Assembly: GCA_002238945.1 (NCBI GenBank)
Contig: MPNI01000005.1
Coordinates: 1-64,000, forward strand
Length of the DNA stretch: 64,000 nucleotides
Source: Proteobacteria bacterium bin106
GTDB lineage: Bacteria; Bdellovibrionota_B; Oligoflexia; Oligoflexales; Bin106
Direction of reading: 5' to 3'
Positions 27,466 through 36,876 of the stretch are shown piece by piece. Positions within the stretch are counted from its first letter, which is position 1; every line of letters begins with the position of its first letter. Both the position numbers and the translations under genes were made by a program. The notes below the pieces were generated by a model, which saw nothing but the letters and a program-made list of their open reading frames with translations, was not told the origin of the DNA and did no database searches.

Positions 27466-27776
27466 ATGAAAGCTACATAGAGTTTATAGCACTAAGACAT
27501 AATGAATTATCTTTAACGAAATGGTTAGAATACATATAATTCGAAGCTTGTTCACCTAAAAAATAAAATCTAGACAAAACATAAACAAAACTTTAAGATT
27601 GAGCTATCAACTTTAAGTACTTAAAATAATGATGAATTGGTCTCTTGTTTAATAAAGAATTCTGAGGTTAATAATGATTTTTTTTGTAAAAAGAAAAAAT
27701 CATAAATTTGGCAATACTTACACAACTAGAAGTAATGAAATGTTTAAATCATCAGATTTTTTAAAACGAACATAAA
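27466..27776 (+). pseudogene. Relic of a third lipoprotein copy (C-terminal part only)
   Basis: Translation in shifting frames gives ESYIEFIALRHNELSLTKWLE, then LRLSYQL, then NTYTTRSNEMFKSSDFLKRT. These line up in order with GYVEFVELRRSEFFLTRWLD, LELSSLS and ATYTTRGNRVFRPLDFLKLD of the intact copy. Several stops and indels separate them. No N-terminal part remains. Confidence 0.75.
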
Positions 27777-27838
27777 ACATAGTTACCTTGCGAAAACTTA
27801 TAAAGATCACTGACTCTTAAGAATAATTACCCGATGAT

Positions 27839-28450
27839 TTAGAGATCTTTCTTTGACTGTGATATACTCTTCTTAATATCTAGTAATATAGCATGTAATA
27901 TCATAACAAATTTGACTCCTGAGCAAAGCTTTCTACAAAATCTTAAGATTTTTGGAGATTTGTTGTACGATGTTCTTTTCTTGGTGGCATTCAATTTATC
28001 AACAGCAATCTGATCCTCAATAAAATGCGTTATATGTTCTTTGGCTAAATATTGAAAGCATCTTACAATGATTGTTGTGCGACTATCCAGTATATCAAAT
28101 TTGAATAAACACTTAGGAACAACCTTTGGATCTTCAAAATTGATCCAATAAACATACCAGATACGAGCATTGGTTAAGACAACACAGTTAATATCTATAT
28201 CAATACCGTATTGCACAGCTTGCAAGACGAATTTTTCAATATGAATGTTGTTTAAACGAATAGCTTTAACTTCTATTAGACACTTCCGTTTTTTATCAAT
28301 AAAAATAGCCATATCACAGCGTTTTTCAGAGATAGGATATTCTACTTCTAACTCTAAATATTTCTGATAGCCTAATACATTCGCACAAATATCCTGAATA
28401 ATGGCTACAGTATTGACTTCGTTATAATCTTGATTGTAAAGAAAAGTCAT
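27839..28450 (-). CDS. Stand-alone HsdR N-terminal-like nuclease domain protein, 203 aa
   Basis: The sequence resembles the N-terminal domain of type I restriction R subunits. It has YNEVNTVAIIQDICANVLGY, then EVEYPISEKRCDMAIFIDKK with the D, and CLIEVKAIRLNN giving the ExK of a PD-(D/E)xK nuclease. LQAVQYGIDIDINCVVLTNARIWYVYWI follows, the typical QA..Y...(V/L)LTNG..W pattern. No helicase, HsdM or HsdS gene is nearby, so it acts alone or is an orphan. The last 50 residues are basic. Roles in DNA cleavage or defence are inferences from the family. Confidence 0.72.
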   Translation of the reverse strand: MTFLYNQDYNEVNTVAIIQDICANVLGYQKYLELEVEYPISEKRCDMAIFIDKKRKCLIEVKAIRLNNIHIEKFVLQAVQYGIDIDINCVVLTNARIWYVYWINFEDPKVVPKCLFKFDILDSRTTIIVRCFQYLAKEHITHFIEDQIAVDKLNATKKRTSYNKSPKILRFCRKLCSGVKFVMILHAILLDIKKSISQSKKDL

Positions 28451-28867
28451 CGGCTTTGAAAAAAGGGTCTTTAAGTGTTTATCTACTAAGAGTCTATGGG
28501 AGATTCTATTTAGCCATCAGTTAGCTCAGATGGCCTAATATCCTAAAAGATATAAGATCAAAGGGGCCTAAAAACAGTTGCTTTGTAATGATTATTATGG
28601 TATATAAGATCGTGGGTTTCGATGAAAGCCGCCCCAATGATAGGTAAGATTGATCCTATCCAAACAACCCACTCTATCCTTACTAACAACTAACAGCACT
28701 TAGCGTTATGGAGCTGAATTTACTGAGCTTTTTTGTTCCATAACATACCTACACTGCTCAACTAGCTCTAGCTATTGATTAACCATTTTTTTATCTTTTT
28801 ACTCTAAGCTTTATCATCAATAAGATGTTTACCTTCGTTTCATGATGAATCTTGATGTGAGATTTTT
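28451..28867. other. 417-bp divergent intergenic region
   Basis: This lies between the HsdR-N-like gene (minus) and the next lipoprotein (plus). GTTATGGA (28705) and TCCATAAC (28737) form an 8-bp inverted repeat with a T-run in the loop. No RNA gene is recognised. Confidence 0.4.
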
Positions 28868-29902
28868 ATGTCTATGTGCTCTTACACATATAAACTGTTT
28901 TCTATATGTCTGATCGCTACCTTCTGGGGTTGTGGTAGCAAGATGATAGATCCGTTGACAGTCTTATCTACTGGTGAAGAAATAGACAATCGTCTCAAAA
29001 GAAATACCTTGTTTGATCAAGAAAGTAGACCTGAAGATACTCAAGAAAATAATAACAAAGAAGAGAGCACAAGTGATAATAGTGCCGGCATTGATAATAA
29101 TGAGTTAAATAAACAAGTTACAGGTACTATCTACCCTACTCTCAATGGTCAGGTCGTAGCCATTCAGAGGGAAAAAATACTACAAAGTAGTGGTGAAGAA
29201 TTTACAGTTATTGTCTTACTCGTAAAAAATGAAGATTATTTACATACTTGTGTAACAACACAAGTAGCATCATCACCATATATCTGCACTCATGCTTTTA
29301 GAAATAAGACATATAATCCTATCTACTTAAGAGATATTGATACATCTCCACTTAATTATGAAGAATTGAGTGAATTTAATACATTTGGCCGAAAGCAATA
29401 TGGTAAGCAAAGTCTCACAGATTTTGCACTAGCAGCTTCAGGAAGTGGAGTTATGGTGTTTATAGCATACCAGGTATTAAATAAATTAATGATTATCGAA
29501 AAATGGAAATCAGGAGAGAGTTTTTTATTAGGTGCTTTACTTTTTATTGTTGTTGATTATATATATTCTCACTTTCAAAAACGTCATAATGCTTACCGTT
29601 TCCCTTTCAAACATTCATTTAGATACAAGCCGAATTTGACTCTTAGCCCAAACAGCTACTTAGCAAATTTTACAGGTGCTTTATTTCAAGACAATCCAGA
29701 ATCTAAAGCTGCTATACTCGCACCAGGAATGGATATGCCAGGTATTCAACAAAAATTAGGACTCTTTCTAAATTCTAGCTCTCGAGCAAAAGAACTTCAT
29801 AATATTAGCTACTATTGTACTCCACAATTGTCACTAAATGGGACACAGATATCCTCATATAATATCAAATGCTCTGGCTTATATACAATTCCAAAACGCT
29901 AG
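28868..29902 (+). CDS. Lipoprotein with internal membrane segments, 344 aa
   Basis: The signal peptide has a Cys after CLIATFWGCG, a plausible lipobox. An Asp/Asn/Glu-rich linker follows. Residues about 185-240 contain two hydrophobic stretches, LAASGSGVMVFIAYQVLNKL and SFLLGALLFIVVDYIY, separated by a short charged turn, so a hairpin in the membrane is likely. The C-terminal domain has paired cysteines (YYCTPQ, IKCSGL). No family is recognised. It converges on the next minus-strand gene with a gap of two bases. Confidence 0.62.
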   Translation: MSMCSYTYKLFSICLIATFWGCGSKMIDPLTVLSTGEEIDNRLKRNTLFDQESRPEDTQENNNKEESTSDNSAGIDNNELNKQVTGTIYPTLNGQVVAIQREKILQSSGEEFTVIVLLVKNEDYLHTCVTTQVASSPYICTHAFRNKTYNPIYLRDIDTSPLNYEELSEFNTFGRKQYGKQSLTDFALAASGSGVMVFIAYQVLNKLMIIEKWKSGESFLLGALLFIVVDYIYSHFQKRHNAYRFPFKHSFRYKPNLTLSPNSYLANFTGALFQDNPESKAAILAPGMDMPGIQQKLGLFLNSSSRAKELHNISYYCTPQLSLNGTQISSYNIKCSGLYTIPKR

Positions 29903-29904
29903 TT

Positions 29905-31938
29905 TTAATTAGTTGGACAGACATTACCTGCTTTTGCATCTAATCCACCAACAGTTCCTTGACGATTAGGAGTCGTTTGAACCTGGTTTGTAGTTGTTTG
30001 AGTGTAAGGTATATTAATAGATTTTGTTCCACCAATTTGCTCACCATCTTTTGTCATATCAGTAGAATAGACTTTTCCATCTTGATCTACCTGAACAGTA
30101 CTATGATATGATGGCACTGAAATGGCTGGCCTGACATATGTCCAGCCGCCAAAAGATTGTTGAGGACTCCTAGCTGGTTGCCTACTTACAGGCTGTGTTC
30201 TCGCTGGCGGTCTCCCCTCAGGCTGTGTTCTCGCTGGCGGTCTCCCCTCAGGTTGTGTTCTCGCTGGAGGTCTCCCCTCAGGTTGTGTTCTCGCTGGCGG
30301 TCTCTCCTCAGGCTGTGTTCTCACTGGTGGTCTCTCCTCAGGCTGTGTTCTCGCTGGCGGTCTCTCCTCAGGCTGTGTTCTCGCTGGCGGTCTCTCCTCA
30401 GGCTGTGTTCTCGCTGGCGGTCTCTCCTCAGGCTGTGTTCTCGCTGGTGGATTTTCTTCAGGCTGCTGTGTATCTGTTGGCAGCTGAGTATCAGATTGTG
30501 TGTCTGTTGGTGTTGATGATTCACTGTCAGATGTAGTGGAAAGATTATCATGGATGTGCACAATAGATGGCCAACTATCGAATGGTTGAAGAGCATTCAT
30601 ATGAACAGAGCTTAGAATAGCTATAGGTTGATTATGTAGCATTAAAATACTACCATCATAAAGGCTAGAGACATTAGGCTTGTTGCCATCTTCAGCAGCT
30701 TTCAGAGGATTTCGATCATAAACAACAGCTAATCCTGCTTTGGCTGCAAGGAAATAGCCAATGGGTGCTTGCAGATGTGCCATAGCAAATTTATTATCTA
30801 ATGCATTATTTTTATTCTGTACCATAGACAACACTTCATAGCCATGATTTTCACGACTTTCTGCCTGTGATGAACTATTAGAAAACACATAAATAAAGTC
30901 ATTAGGCTTGATTTTTTGATTATCATCAGTTGGAATAGGAACAAGTGGAGTATTGTTCCTATCCCATAATTCAGTAAATTTTGTAGCGTAATCTTTTAAA
31001 CTTGGCCAATCAGGAGGATTAGTTTCATACAAATGAGGAGCATTTTGTCCCGGATTTGCTGATGCACGAAAATCATTAAGTATAGATAAATCAAAGCTTT
31101 GAAATTTTTGATCGAGATGAGCTTCCCAATTTTGAAATGATTGATCTGAATCTACATAGAAAGCTTTACCACGTTTGTTGAGAAGTTCAAATCTAGTTGC
31201 ATCAAAAGTAACTTGTCCTCTAATCATAGTCAAATCAAATGGATTATAACAATGTAAATGTCTATTATAATTATCTTTTAAATTACTAAATAATTCTTTA
31301 ACACGTGGAAAATCAGCGTTATCTTTACTAAAATTTACTCCTTGAGCGCAAGCCGTTTTATAGAATAATTCATTAAAATCCGTATTATTCTGAGAGTGAA
31401 GTACACTGTGAATAACATAATGATCAGTAAAGTCTTCAATGTATCTAAGAGCTGCACCTAAGTTATTTGTTTTCATTTCGGTTCGTAAGTTAGACAATTC
31501 TGTAAGATCTTGAGAAACAAAATTTGTAGGTAAATAACCTGCTTTTTGAAGAGATGGAGTAGCTGCACTATTGTCAGAGTAGAGATAAAAATGCAGACTA
31601 ATTGTGTCGCCATTAAGAGGTTTTAAACATTTTCGTGAAGTATATACTTTTACTGTTAATGGATCACTCTCTTGTGTGTTGATAAGACTTTCAGGACTAA
31701 TCAATGCTTGGCATAAAAATTTTTCATTATTACTTCGACGAATTCCTTCTATCAAACCACCATAAAGTAATTTTTTAGACAATTGAGGCGAGACAGAATC
31801 AGATGAAAGAAATACTAAACCGTTCAAATTTCCCCTCAAACTAGTAGTTGTCGAGCATGTGCTACTAGGAGGCTTATTGCATCCTATGCATATAAGAAAC
31901 AAGAAAATATAAGCTCTAAGTAATTTCATTAATATCAA
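29905..31938 (-). CDS. Large lipoprotein with nine 10-residue Pro/Arg/Glu repeats, 677 aa
   Basis: The signal peptide ends LFLICIGC, with the lipid-modified Cys. About 430 residues of apparently globular sequence follow, with scattered Cys, TDHYVIHSVLH and YGGLIEGIRR, and no recognised family. Then comes a linker, nine tandem ARTQPEERPP-type repeats (encoded 30191-30460) and a C-terminal Gln/Thr-rich tail. The repeat is likely an extended stalk or binding region. The gene is followed upstream by two more lipoprotein genes on the same strand, with a 12-bp gap to the next, so an operon is likely. Confidence 0.7.
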   Translation of the reverse strand: MILMKLLRAYIFLFLICIGCNKPPSSTCSTTTSLRGNLNGLVFLSSDSVSPQLSKKLLYGGLIEGIRRSNNEKFLCQALISPESLINTQESDPLTVKVYTSRKCLKPLNGDTISLHFYLYSDNSAATPSLQKAGYLPTNFVSQDLTELSNLRTEMKTNNLGAALRYIEDFTDHYVIHSVLHSQNNTDFNELFYKTACAQGVNFSKDNADFPRVKELFSNLKDNYNRHLHCYNPFDLTMIRGQVTFDATRFELLNKRGKAFYVDSDQSFQNWEAHLDQKFQSFDLSILNDFRASANPGQNAPHLYETNPPDWPSLKDYATKFTELWDRNNTPLVPIPTDDNQKIKPNDFIYVFSNSSSQAESRENHGYEVLSMVQNKNNALDNKFAMAHLQAPIGYFLAAKAGLAVVYDRNPLKAAEDGNKPNVSSLYDGSILMLHNQPIAILSSVHMNALQPFDSWPSIVHIHDNLSTTSDSESSTPTDTQSDTQLPTDTQQPEENPPARTQPEERPPARTQPEERPPARTQPEERPPARTQPEERPPVRTQPEERPPARTQPEGRPPARTQPEGRPPARTQPEGRPPARTQPVSRQPARSPQQSFGGWTYVRPAISVPSYHSTVQVDQDGKVYSTDMTKDGEQIGGTKSINIPYTQTTTNQVQTTPNRQGTVGGLDAKAGNVCPTN
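30191..30460 (-). repeat. 30-bp tandem repeat, 9 units
   Basis: Nine consecutive 30-bp units begin at 30191 and recur every 30 bp to 30431. Variation is limited to a few positions (E/G in the sixth to eighth units, V in the fifth). The opposite strand is also open through the array, which explains two shadow ORFs in the track. Confidence 0.95.
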
Positions 31939-31950
31939 TCTCCAAAATTC

Positions 31951-33249
31951 TTAATAGCTCAACATAGTGTACTCTGCTAACCATTCAGATTTTTTTTTGC
32001 AATGGTAATGTGGTTTTTTAATAAATTCTTCTCTCCGCTCATTCTTATAGTAAAAGATAGCAAGAACTCCATCAGTTTCTTCTTGGCCTTTAATAAAAAA
32101 TTCCATTTTTTTTTCTTTATTTTTATCAGTAACAGCAGTAACATAATTTGGAATCTTATTCTTAAATAACGCCTTATCCTGAATTGTTCTCTTAGTTTGG
32201 CATAAGTATAGATCATTACTAAAATCTGAAAAAATATGAGACGTATACCTACTATTTTCTGGAAATGGTATTTCATCTTCTTTGTTAGCATTTGGTGGAA
32301 CAAAAAATTCAAAGTCATAATCAGAGTTAAATATATTCATATCATCTATCCAAGGAGTAACAACAGCTATACCATTATCGCTAATTTCTTTTGGATTTGT
32401 TGAGCTACGCTTAACATTAATCCAAGGCGTAGCCATCCACTCTCTTGGTCGTCCTCGCTTGTAAAGGCTATATGCTGAAACCATAAATGGAGCTCTATAG
32501 CTTTTTGTAATGTTACAATAATCAGAAAAATTTTCCTTACTAAAACCAAAACACGTTTCATTTATACTCTCAGGTCTAAACCAATTATTATGATAAATCA
32601 TTATTGTGCCATTATCATTATAATCTCCCACAATAGCAGCATGTGCTGAGCTTCCATCATTTACTTTTTTGGATTTACCTATAATCACAGTTCCAGCTGG
32701 TATACCATCAATAAAGTTGTCTTGAAGAAAATTCTTTGCTTTATCTCGAGCATTGGCATCATTTCCACTGTTAACCTCATGCTCCAAAGTAAGCTTATTA
32801 TAATCTTCACCAACTAATTTATTACCTAATCTGTCTACATGCGATTCATATAAATGATAACCCCTCATCTCTGCAAGTTTATCCGCAAATAAAACATGAT
32901 CTACATTACGAACGCACTCAAATTTTTGTGCAAATTTATCGAAATTTTTGTTCTTCTGAATATTAATAAAATCTACCATTTTTTTAAAGTCACCTTCAGT
33001 AGATTCAGTAAGATATGAAAGAACGTGAGTACTGCTATCAGTACTAGAAAGACTCATCAAATCCTCAATGCTATTAACAGCTTCAGGTAGATCTTTTATG
33101 GCCTGTGTATTCAGAGCTGAACCTCCTCCTGGCTGTTTACATGCTGTAATACTAATAGACAGAGTGATCATCATATACATATACACTATATACTTTGGGG
33201 TGCAAAGCCAAAATAGAGTAATGATATGGTAAGAATTTATAGATTTCAT
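31951..33249 (-). CDS. Lipoprotein with possible NlpC/P60-CHAP-like cysteine hydrolase core, 432 aa
   Basis: An internal ATG (MYMMITLSISITACKQ) gives a lipobox ITAC; the upstream 25 residues may not be translated. The central region has FECVRNVDHVLF, then AGTVIIGKSKKV, SSAHAAIVGDYND and TIMIYHNNWF. Cys, His and Asn occur in the order and local context of NlpC/P60 and CHAP papain-fold amidases. This would suggest a peptidoglycan or peptide hydrolase anchored to the envelope. The match is by eye and partial. The C-terminal 200 residues are unrecognised. It lies between two repeat-rich lipoprotein genes on the same strand. Confidence 0.55.
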   Translation of the reverse strand: MKSINSYHIITLFWLCTPKYIVYMYMMITLSISITACKQPGGGSALNTQAIKDLPEAVNSIEDLMSLSSTDSSTHVLSYLTESTEGDFKKMVDFINIQKNKNFDKFAQKFECVRNVDHVLFADKLAEMRGYHLYESHVDRLGNKLVGEDYNKLTLEHEVNSGNDANARDKAKNFLQDNFIDGIPAGTVIIGKSKKVNDGSSAHAAIVGDYNDNGTIMIYHNNWFRPESINETCFGFSKENFSDYCNITKSYRAPFMVSAYSLYKRGRPREWMATPWINVKRSSTNPKEISDNGIAVVTPWIDDMNIFNSDYDFEFFVPPNANKEDEIPFPENSRYTSHIFSDFSNDLYLCQTKRTIQDKALFKNKIPNYVTAVTDKNKEKKMEFFIKGQEETDGVLAIFYYKNERREEFIKKPHYHCKKKSEWLAEYTMLSY

Positions 33250-33333
33250 ATCTTAATCATACTTCTTTAAGTATATGTTGAATCTTGTATAATCTCATCT
33301 TTTTTAACATATAGGATGTTATACTTTTCGTTA

Positions 33334-35520
33334 TTAAGCACCAAATGCAGCAGGGAGTAGTAAAACAGGGAGGTTAACATCGTTAAATGAAGCAAAACAT
33401 GAATTATAAGGACTAAGGTCAATAATCAATTGATTACTACCAGGAACTTGTATCCGCTTTATGGGTGCATTTGACCTAGAATAATCAGCGGCAAACTCAA
33501 GAATACTTGTTCGATACATTTCAGCTATTGGTACAAAATTGCACGCAGATCCTGCAAACATCTTGCAGCTATTCAAAGCTAAAATATTATTTCTACGATA
33601 GCTGAACATAAGATTGCTCTGATTATTTGGAAGGAATCTACCATTTTGCATGATTTTTATAGAACGTAGAGACCACCAGCGATTATTAAGAAAAATACTA
33701 TGTAACCCTGCTTTAGGTGCTGATCCTTTAGTAATATAGCCAGATACCCAAGCGGTATGATAAGTCATTGGACTGGCTTTTCCAGAAACAGTCACACTTT
33801 GATTTACAGTTTCTGAGCAAGCATTTTTTTGTGTTAGCACCTCCGTTCTGCTTTTATTGGGAATAGGAAGTGATGAGTTACTTGGTTGACTAGGAATCAT
33901 GCGAACGTCACGACCACCTTTTGCTCCGCCTCCTTCCTCAGTTGTAATAGGAGGGTCATCAGGAGGCGGTGGTGGTTGACTGGGATCAGTAGGATTACGA
34001 GGGTTACTGGGATCATCAGGATCACCCTGTTTACCTGTAACAGGAGGTATTAATACATTGCCGGTAGAAAGAGTTCTAACAGCAGTTCCTGGCGGGTATC
34101 CACCAGTAGGTGGAATCCGTGTGGCTGGTTCCTTAGAAGATGTACCCGGAGGGGAACCAGGAGATGTACCCGGAGGGGAACCAGGAGATGTACCCGGAGG
34201 GGAACCAGGAGATGTACCTGGAGGGGAACCAGGAGATGTACCCGGAGGGGAACCAAGAGATGTACCTGGAGGGGAACCAGAGTTTGTGGGTGGAAAAGTC
34301 GGAATAGGCTCAGGGGTTAATCCTGGCTGTTGAGGATTTGTTGTTCCAGGAGAATTAGGATTTGTTGTTCCAGGAGAATTAGGACTTGTTGTTCCAGGAG
34401 AGTTAGGAGAATTAGGATTGTTAGGATTGTTAGGATTGTTAGGATTGTTAGGATTGTTAGGTCCACCAGAGGTGTTTTCCGGATTTAACGGAGGGTTACC
34501 ATTTTGAGGTGATCCTGGTCTTGGTTGAAAAGGGTTATTAGGAGCTGTTGGAGGTTGTCCTGGAGATGTACGTGGAGGGGACTCTCTTCCAATACGCGTA
34601 GGTGGTAAGTTAGGATTAGTGCCTCCAGGGTTTGGAGGTAATCCTGAACCAGGCCGACTAGTACCAGGTGGTCTACCACCGTCATCACCAGGAGTACCAC
34701 TATCACGGTTACCTCCACTACCAGTACCTGGAGTACCACTGCCAGGAGAGCCTTCACCACCAAGGCCACCACCGCCAGTGCCAGGGTTTCCGCCACCAGG
34801 ATTGCCACCACCACCAGTGCCAGTCCTAGGGTTTCCACCGCCACGATTGCTACCACCAGGAAATTCATCGGTTAAACCGCCACCAGTGCCAGTACCGGGT
34901 CTTCCACCGCCACCAGTGCCGCCACCACCAGTGCCAGTCCTAGGGTTTCCATCGCCACGATTGCCTTCCTCACCAAGGCCACCACCGCCAGTCCTAGGGT
35001 TTCCACCGCCAGCACCAGGAGTGCCACTATCACGGTTGCCTCCACTGCCAGGAAGGCCTTCACCACCAAGACCACGATTGCCACCACCAGGATTGCCAGT
35101 CCTAGGGTTTCCACCGCCACGATTGCTACCACCAGGAAATTCATCGGTTAAACCGCCACCAGTGCCAGTACCGGATCTTCCACCGCCACCAGTGCCACCA
35201 CCGCCGGTACTAGGTAATGATCCTGTGCTGGGTGGTGGAACTACACGAGGAGGAGGAGTGCCGCCACTACCACTGCCATTATCTCTTGGTTCTGGAAATA
35301 AAGTTTCTGGTGTTGTACCTGGTTTTGTTCCTCCAGGATGAAGATCACCACTGTTGCCTTCTGAGCCTTGTTCACGGTTAATTTCGGGATTTGGATTAAT
35401 GGTAGGGCAATCATCACCCTCACAAGCTTCTTCTTCTTTATCATTGTCTTTAGTACATGCTGCAACAAAAACAACAATTGCTAGCAAGGAAGAGATAAAA
35501 AAGAAAAAGTGGCTTGTCAT
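33334..35520 (-). CDS. Gly/Pro-rich repetitive lipoprotein, 728 aa
   Basis: The signal peptide ends VVFVAAC. Residues about 50-290 are Gly-rich with GTGGGGT and GGGNPRTG motifs. Residues 290-470 are Pro/Asn/Ser-rich and include six PGTSPGSP units and five NNP units. A charged hinge follows. The last 170 residues form a Cys-containing domain ([19 protein letters not shown] ... LLLPAAFGA). The architecture is a long flexible stalk ending in a globular head, as in surface adhesins. No head-domain family is recognised. Base composition in the stalk is much richer in G/C than in neighbours, dictated by Gly/Pro codons. It is probably the first gene of a three-gene lipoprotein operon. Confidence 0.7.
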   Translation of the reverse strand: MTSHFFFFISSLLAIVVFVAACTKDNDKEEEACEGDDCPTINPNPEINREQGSEGNSGDLHPGGTKPGTTPETLFPEPRDNGSGSGGTPPPRVVPPPSTGSLPSTGGGGTGGGGRSGTGTGGGLTDEFPGGSNRGGGNPRTGNPGGGNRGLGGEGLPGSGGNRDSGTPGAGGGNPRTGGGGLGEEGNRGDGNPRTGTGGGGTGGGGRPGTGTGGGLTDEFPGGSNRGGGNPRTGTGGGGNPGGGNPGTGGGGLGGEGSPGSGTPGTGSGGNRDSGTPGDDGGRPPGTSRPGSGLPPNPGGTNPNLPPTRIGRESPPRTSPGQPPTAPNNPFQPRPGSPQNGNPPLNPENTSGGPNNPNNPNNPNNPNNPNSPNSPGTTSPNSPGTTNPNSPGTTNPQQPGLTPEPIPTFPPTNSGSPPGTSLGSPPGTSPGSPPGTSPGSPPGTSPGSPPGTSPGSPPGTSSKEPATRIPPTGGYPPGTAVRTLSTGNVLIPPVTGKQGDPDDPSNPRNPTDPSQPPPPPDDPPITTEEGGGAKGGRDVRMIPSQPSNSSLPIPNKSRTEVLTQKNACSETVNQSVTVSGKASPMTYHTAWVSGYITKGSAPKAGLHSIFLNNRWWSLRSIKIMQNGRFLPNNQSNLMFSYRRNNILALNSCKMFAGSACNFVPIAEMYRTSILEFAADYSRSNAPIKRIQVPGSNQLIIDLSPYNSCFASFNDVNLPVLLLPAAFGA
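34138..34281 (-). repeat. 24-bp tandem repeat, 6 units, encoding PGTSPGSP
   Basis: Six nearly perfect 24-bp units, differing only at one or two positions (CCC/CCT and one AGA). They lie within the stalk of the 728-aa lipoprotein. Confidence 0.9.
34412..34456 (-). repeat. 9-bp tandem repeat, 5 units, encoding Asn-Pro-Asn
   Basis: Five perfect TTAGGATTG units in the stalk of the same lipoprotein. They are flanked by related degenerate units and by a triplicated GTTCCAGGAGAATTAGG-type unit. Confidence 0.9.
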
Positions 35521-35917
35521 GATAGATGCAATATAAAAAGTTATAAAACGGATATGTCGAACCTAATAGTTAACTGTGTTTTAGCTTTTTCTCACTTTGC
35601 AGTTACAGCACACTCTTCTGATTGTGATCCTATTGATGTATATGTTCTATGTGCACAATCGTTGCATAATCTGTCTAGACTTTGAGCCATAGTATGGTCA
35701 AAGTACAAAGCAGACTGTATAACGGTATAATGCGTGATGAGCTTAACGACAGATAGTCACAACAATGATGAAAGATAAGCTCCTATCCTCATCCACAACC
35801 GATCCATAAGGCACCCGAAAATCTTCTCGAGTACCCACTATTTCATGTTTCCATACAATCTTAGAGCTGCTGATAATCAAAAATAGCTATCCAAAAAAGC
35901 TATTTTAAAAATCATGT
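35521..35917. other. 397-bp spacer between lepB and the lipoprotein cluster
   Basis: Both flanking genes are on the minus strand, so the promoter of the 728-aa lipoprotein gene should lie here. No ORF, RNA gene or strong hairpin is visible. Confidence 0.4.
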
Positions 35918-36757
35918 CTACGACTCAGCTTCTTCATTCTGATCTTTTGTCTCTGGATACACGTTCAGATTGATGTCTTGATAAAGAGTAGAAAAGAAGC
36001 GTTGCCATCTTAGATTAGGAAAATAGCTTGCTGAGGACTTAGAAGACCACAACACCATCTCAGCTTTGCCTTTAACATATGACAGTGGAACATAAAGCCA
36101 TCTTCTGGAGTCATGAGAATTATCACGGTTATCTCCCATCACAAAAACACCATCCTCGGGTATGTGATAGTTACCTCCTTCAGCAGGCCAATTCTGAGGA
36201 CTTAAGGATTGAGGCCCCTTGGAGTTATGGGTTACAAAAAAGTTATAATCACCTATGCTTTCTACATAAAGATCTTTCTTTTGATCCTTTACATCTGAGA
36301 GAATACTGCGATCATGTTCATGCGAGACCCGAGGAACAGGTTTCGAATTGATATAAAGGATATCACCAATAATTTGTATGCTATCACCTCCCACACCCAC
36401 TACTCGCTTGACATAATCAATATTGGGATTTGCAGGATAGCCAAACACAATGATATTACCGCGTTTGATTTTTCCCCATCTGATCAGCTCAATACCTACA
36501 AATGGCAATCTTAAACTGTAAGCCAGCTTATTGGCAACAATCCTATCCCCCACCTTAATAGTAGGTTCCATAGAAGGAGTAGGAACTTCATAAGGAGCCA
36601 CCACACAGCTGCGAATAACAAAGACCACCAGAAGCATAATGCAAAGTGATTTGAAATTTTCTAAGGAAAAAATATCAGAGTCTTGAGCTTTCTTCTTAGT
36701 CTCTTCGCTTTTGTTTGGCGTATTTTGATTTAAAGCATCAGAAGATGTTTCTACCAT
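35918..36757 (-). CDS. lepB: Signal peptidase I
   Basis: This enzyme cleaves signal peptides of exported proteins at the outer face of the inner membrane. The N-terminus is an acidic tail then one membrane segment (LCIMLLVVFVIRSCVV). The catalytic Ser is in PTPSMEPTIKVGD, the catalytic Lys in YVKRVVGVGGD, and the family box is GDNRDNSHDSRRW. The track opens with a TTG at 36760; the ATG at 36757 is preferred. Length is normal for a one-anchor LepB. The C-terminus is acidic. Its presence fits the large secretome encoded around it. Confidence 0.95.
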   Translation of the reverse strand: MVETSSDALNQNTPNKSEETKKKAQDSDIFSLENFKSLCIMLLVVFVIRSCVVAPYEVPTPSMEPTIKVGDRIVANKLAYSLRLPFVGIELIRWGKIKRGNIIVFGYPANPNIDYVKRVVGVGGDSIQIIGDILYINSKPVPRVSHEHDRSILSDVKDQKKDLYVESIGDYNFFVTHNSKGPQSLSPQNWPAEGGNYHIPEDGVFVMGDNRDNSHDSRRWLYVPLSYVKGKAEMVLWSSKSSASYFPNLRWQRFFSTLYQDINLNVYPETKDQNEEAES

Positions 36758-36876
36758 CAATCATTTACCTAATAGTGTTTTAACGTGTTTGGTGCAAGAC
36801 AGTAATCATGTACTCATTGATTATCAAGATATGACTCTTTCACCATGGATGTCTTAGGATGGAAGTGAATATACAT

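Noticed and set aside
30191-30460. 30-bp repeats considered as CRISPR
   Set aside because: The unit length is tempting, but repeats are back-to-back without spacers and translate in frame.
30157-30536. Plus-strand ORFs of repetitive Leu/Arg/Ser sequence
   Set aside because: They are antisense shadows of the 30-bp repeat array in the lipoprotein gene; they have no start signal and exist only because the unit is a multiple of three.
34058-35341. ORFs in other frames across the Gly/Pro-rich gene, some collagen-like in appearance
   Set aside because: Low-complexity GC-rich codons leave all frames open. The lipoprotein frame alone has a signal peptide and folded end.
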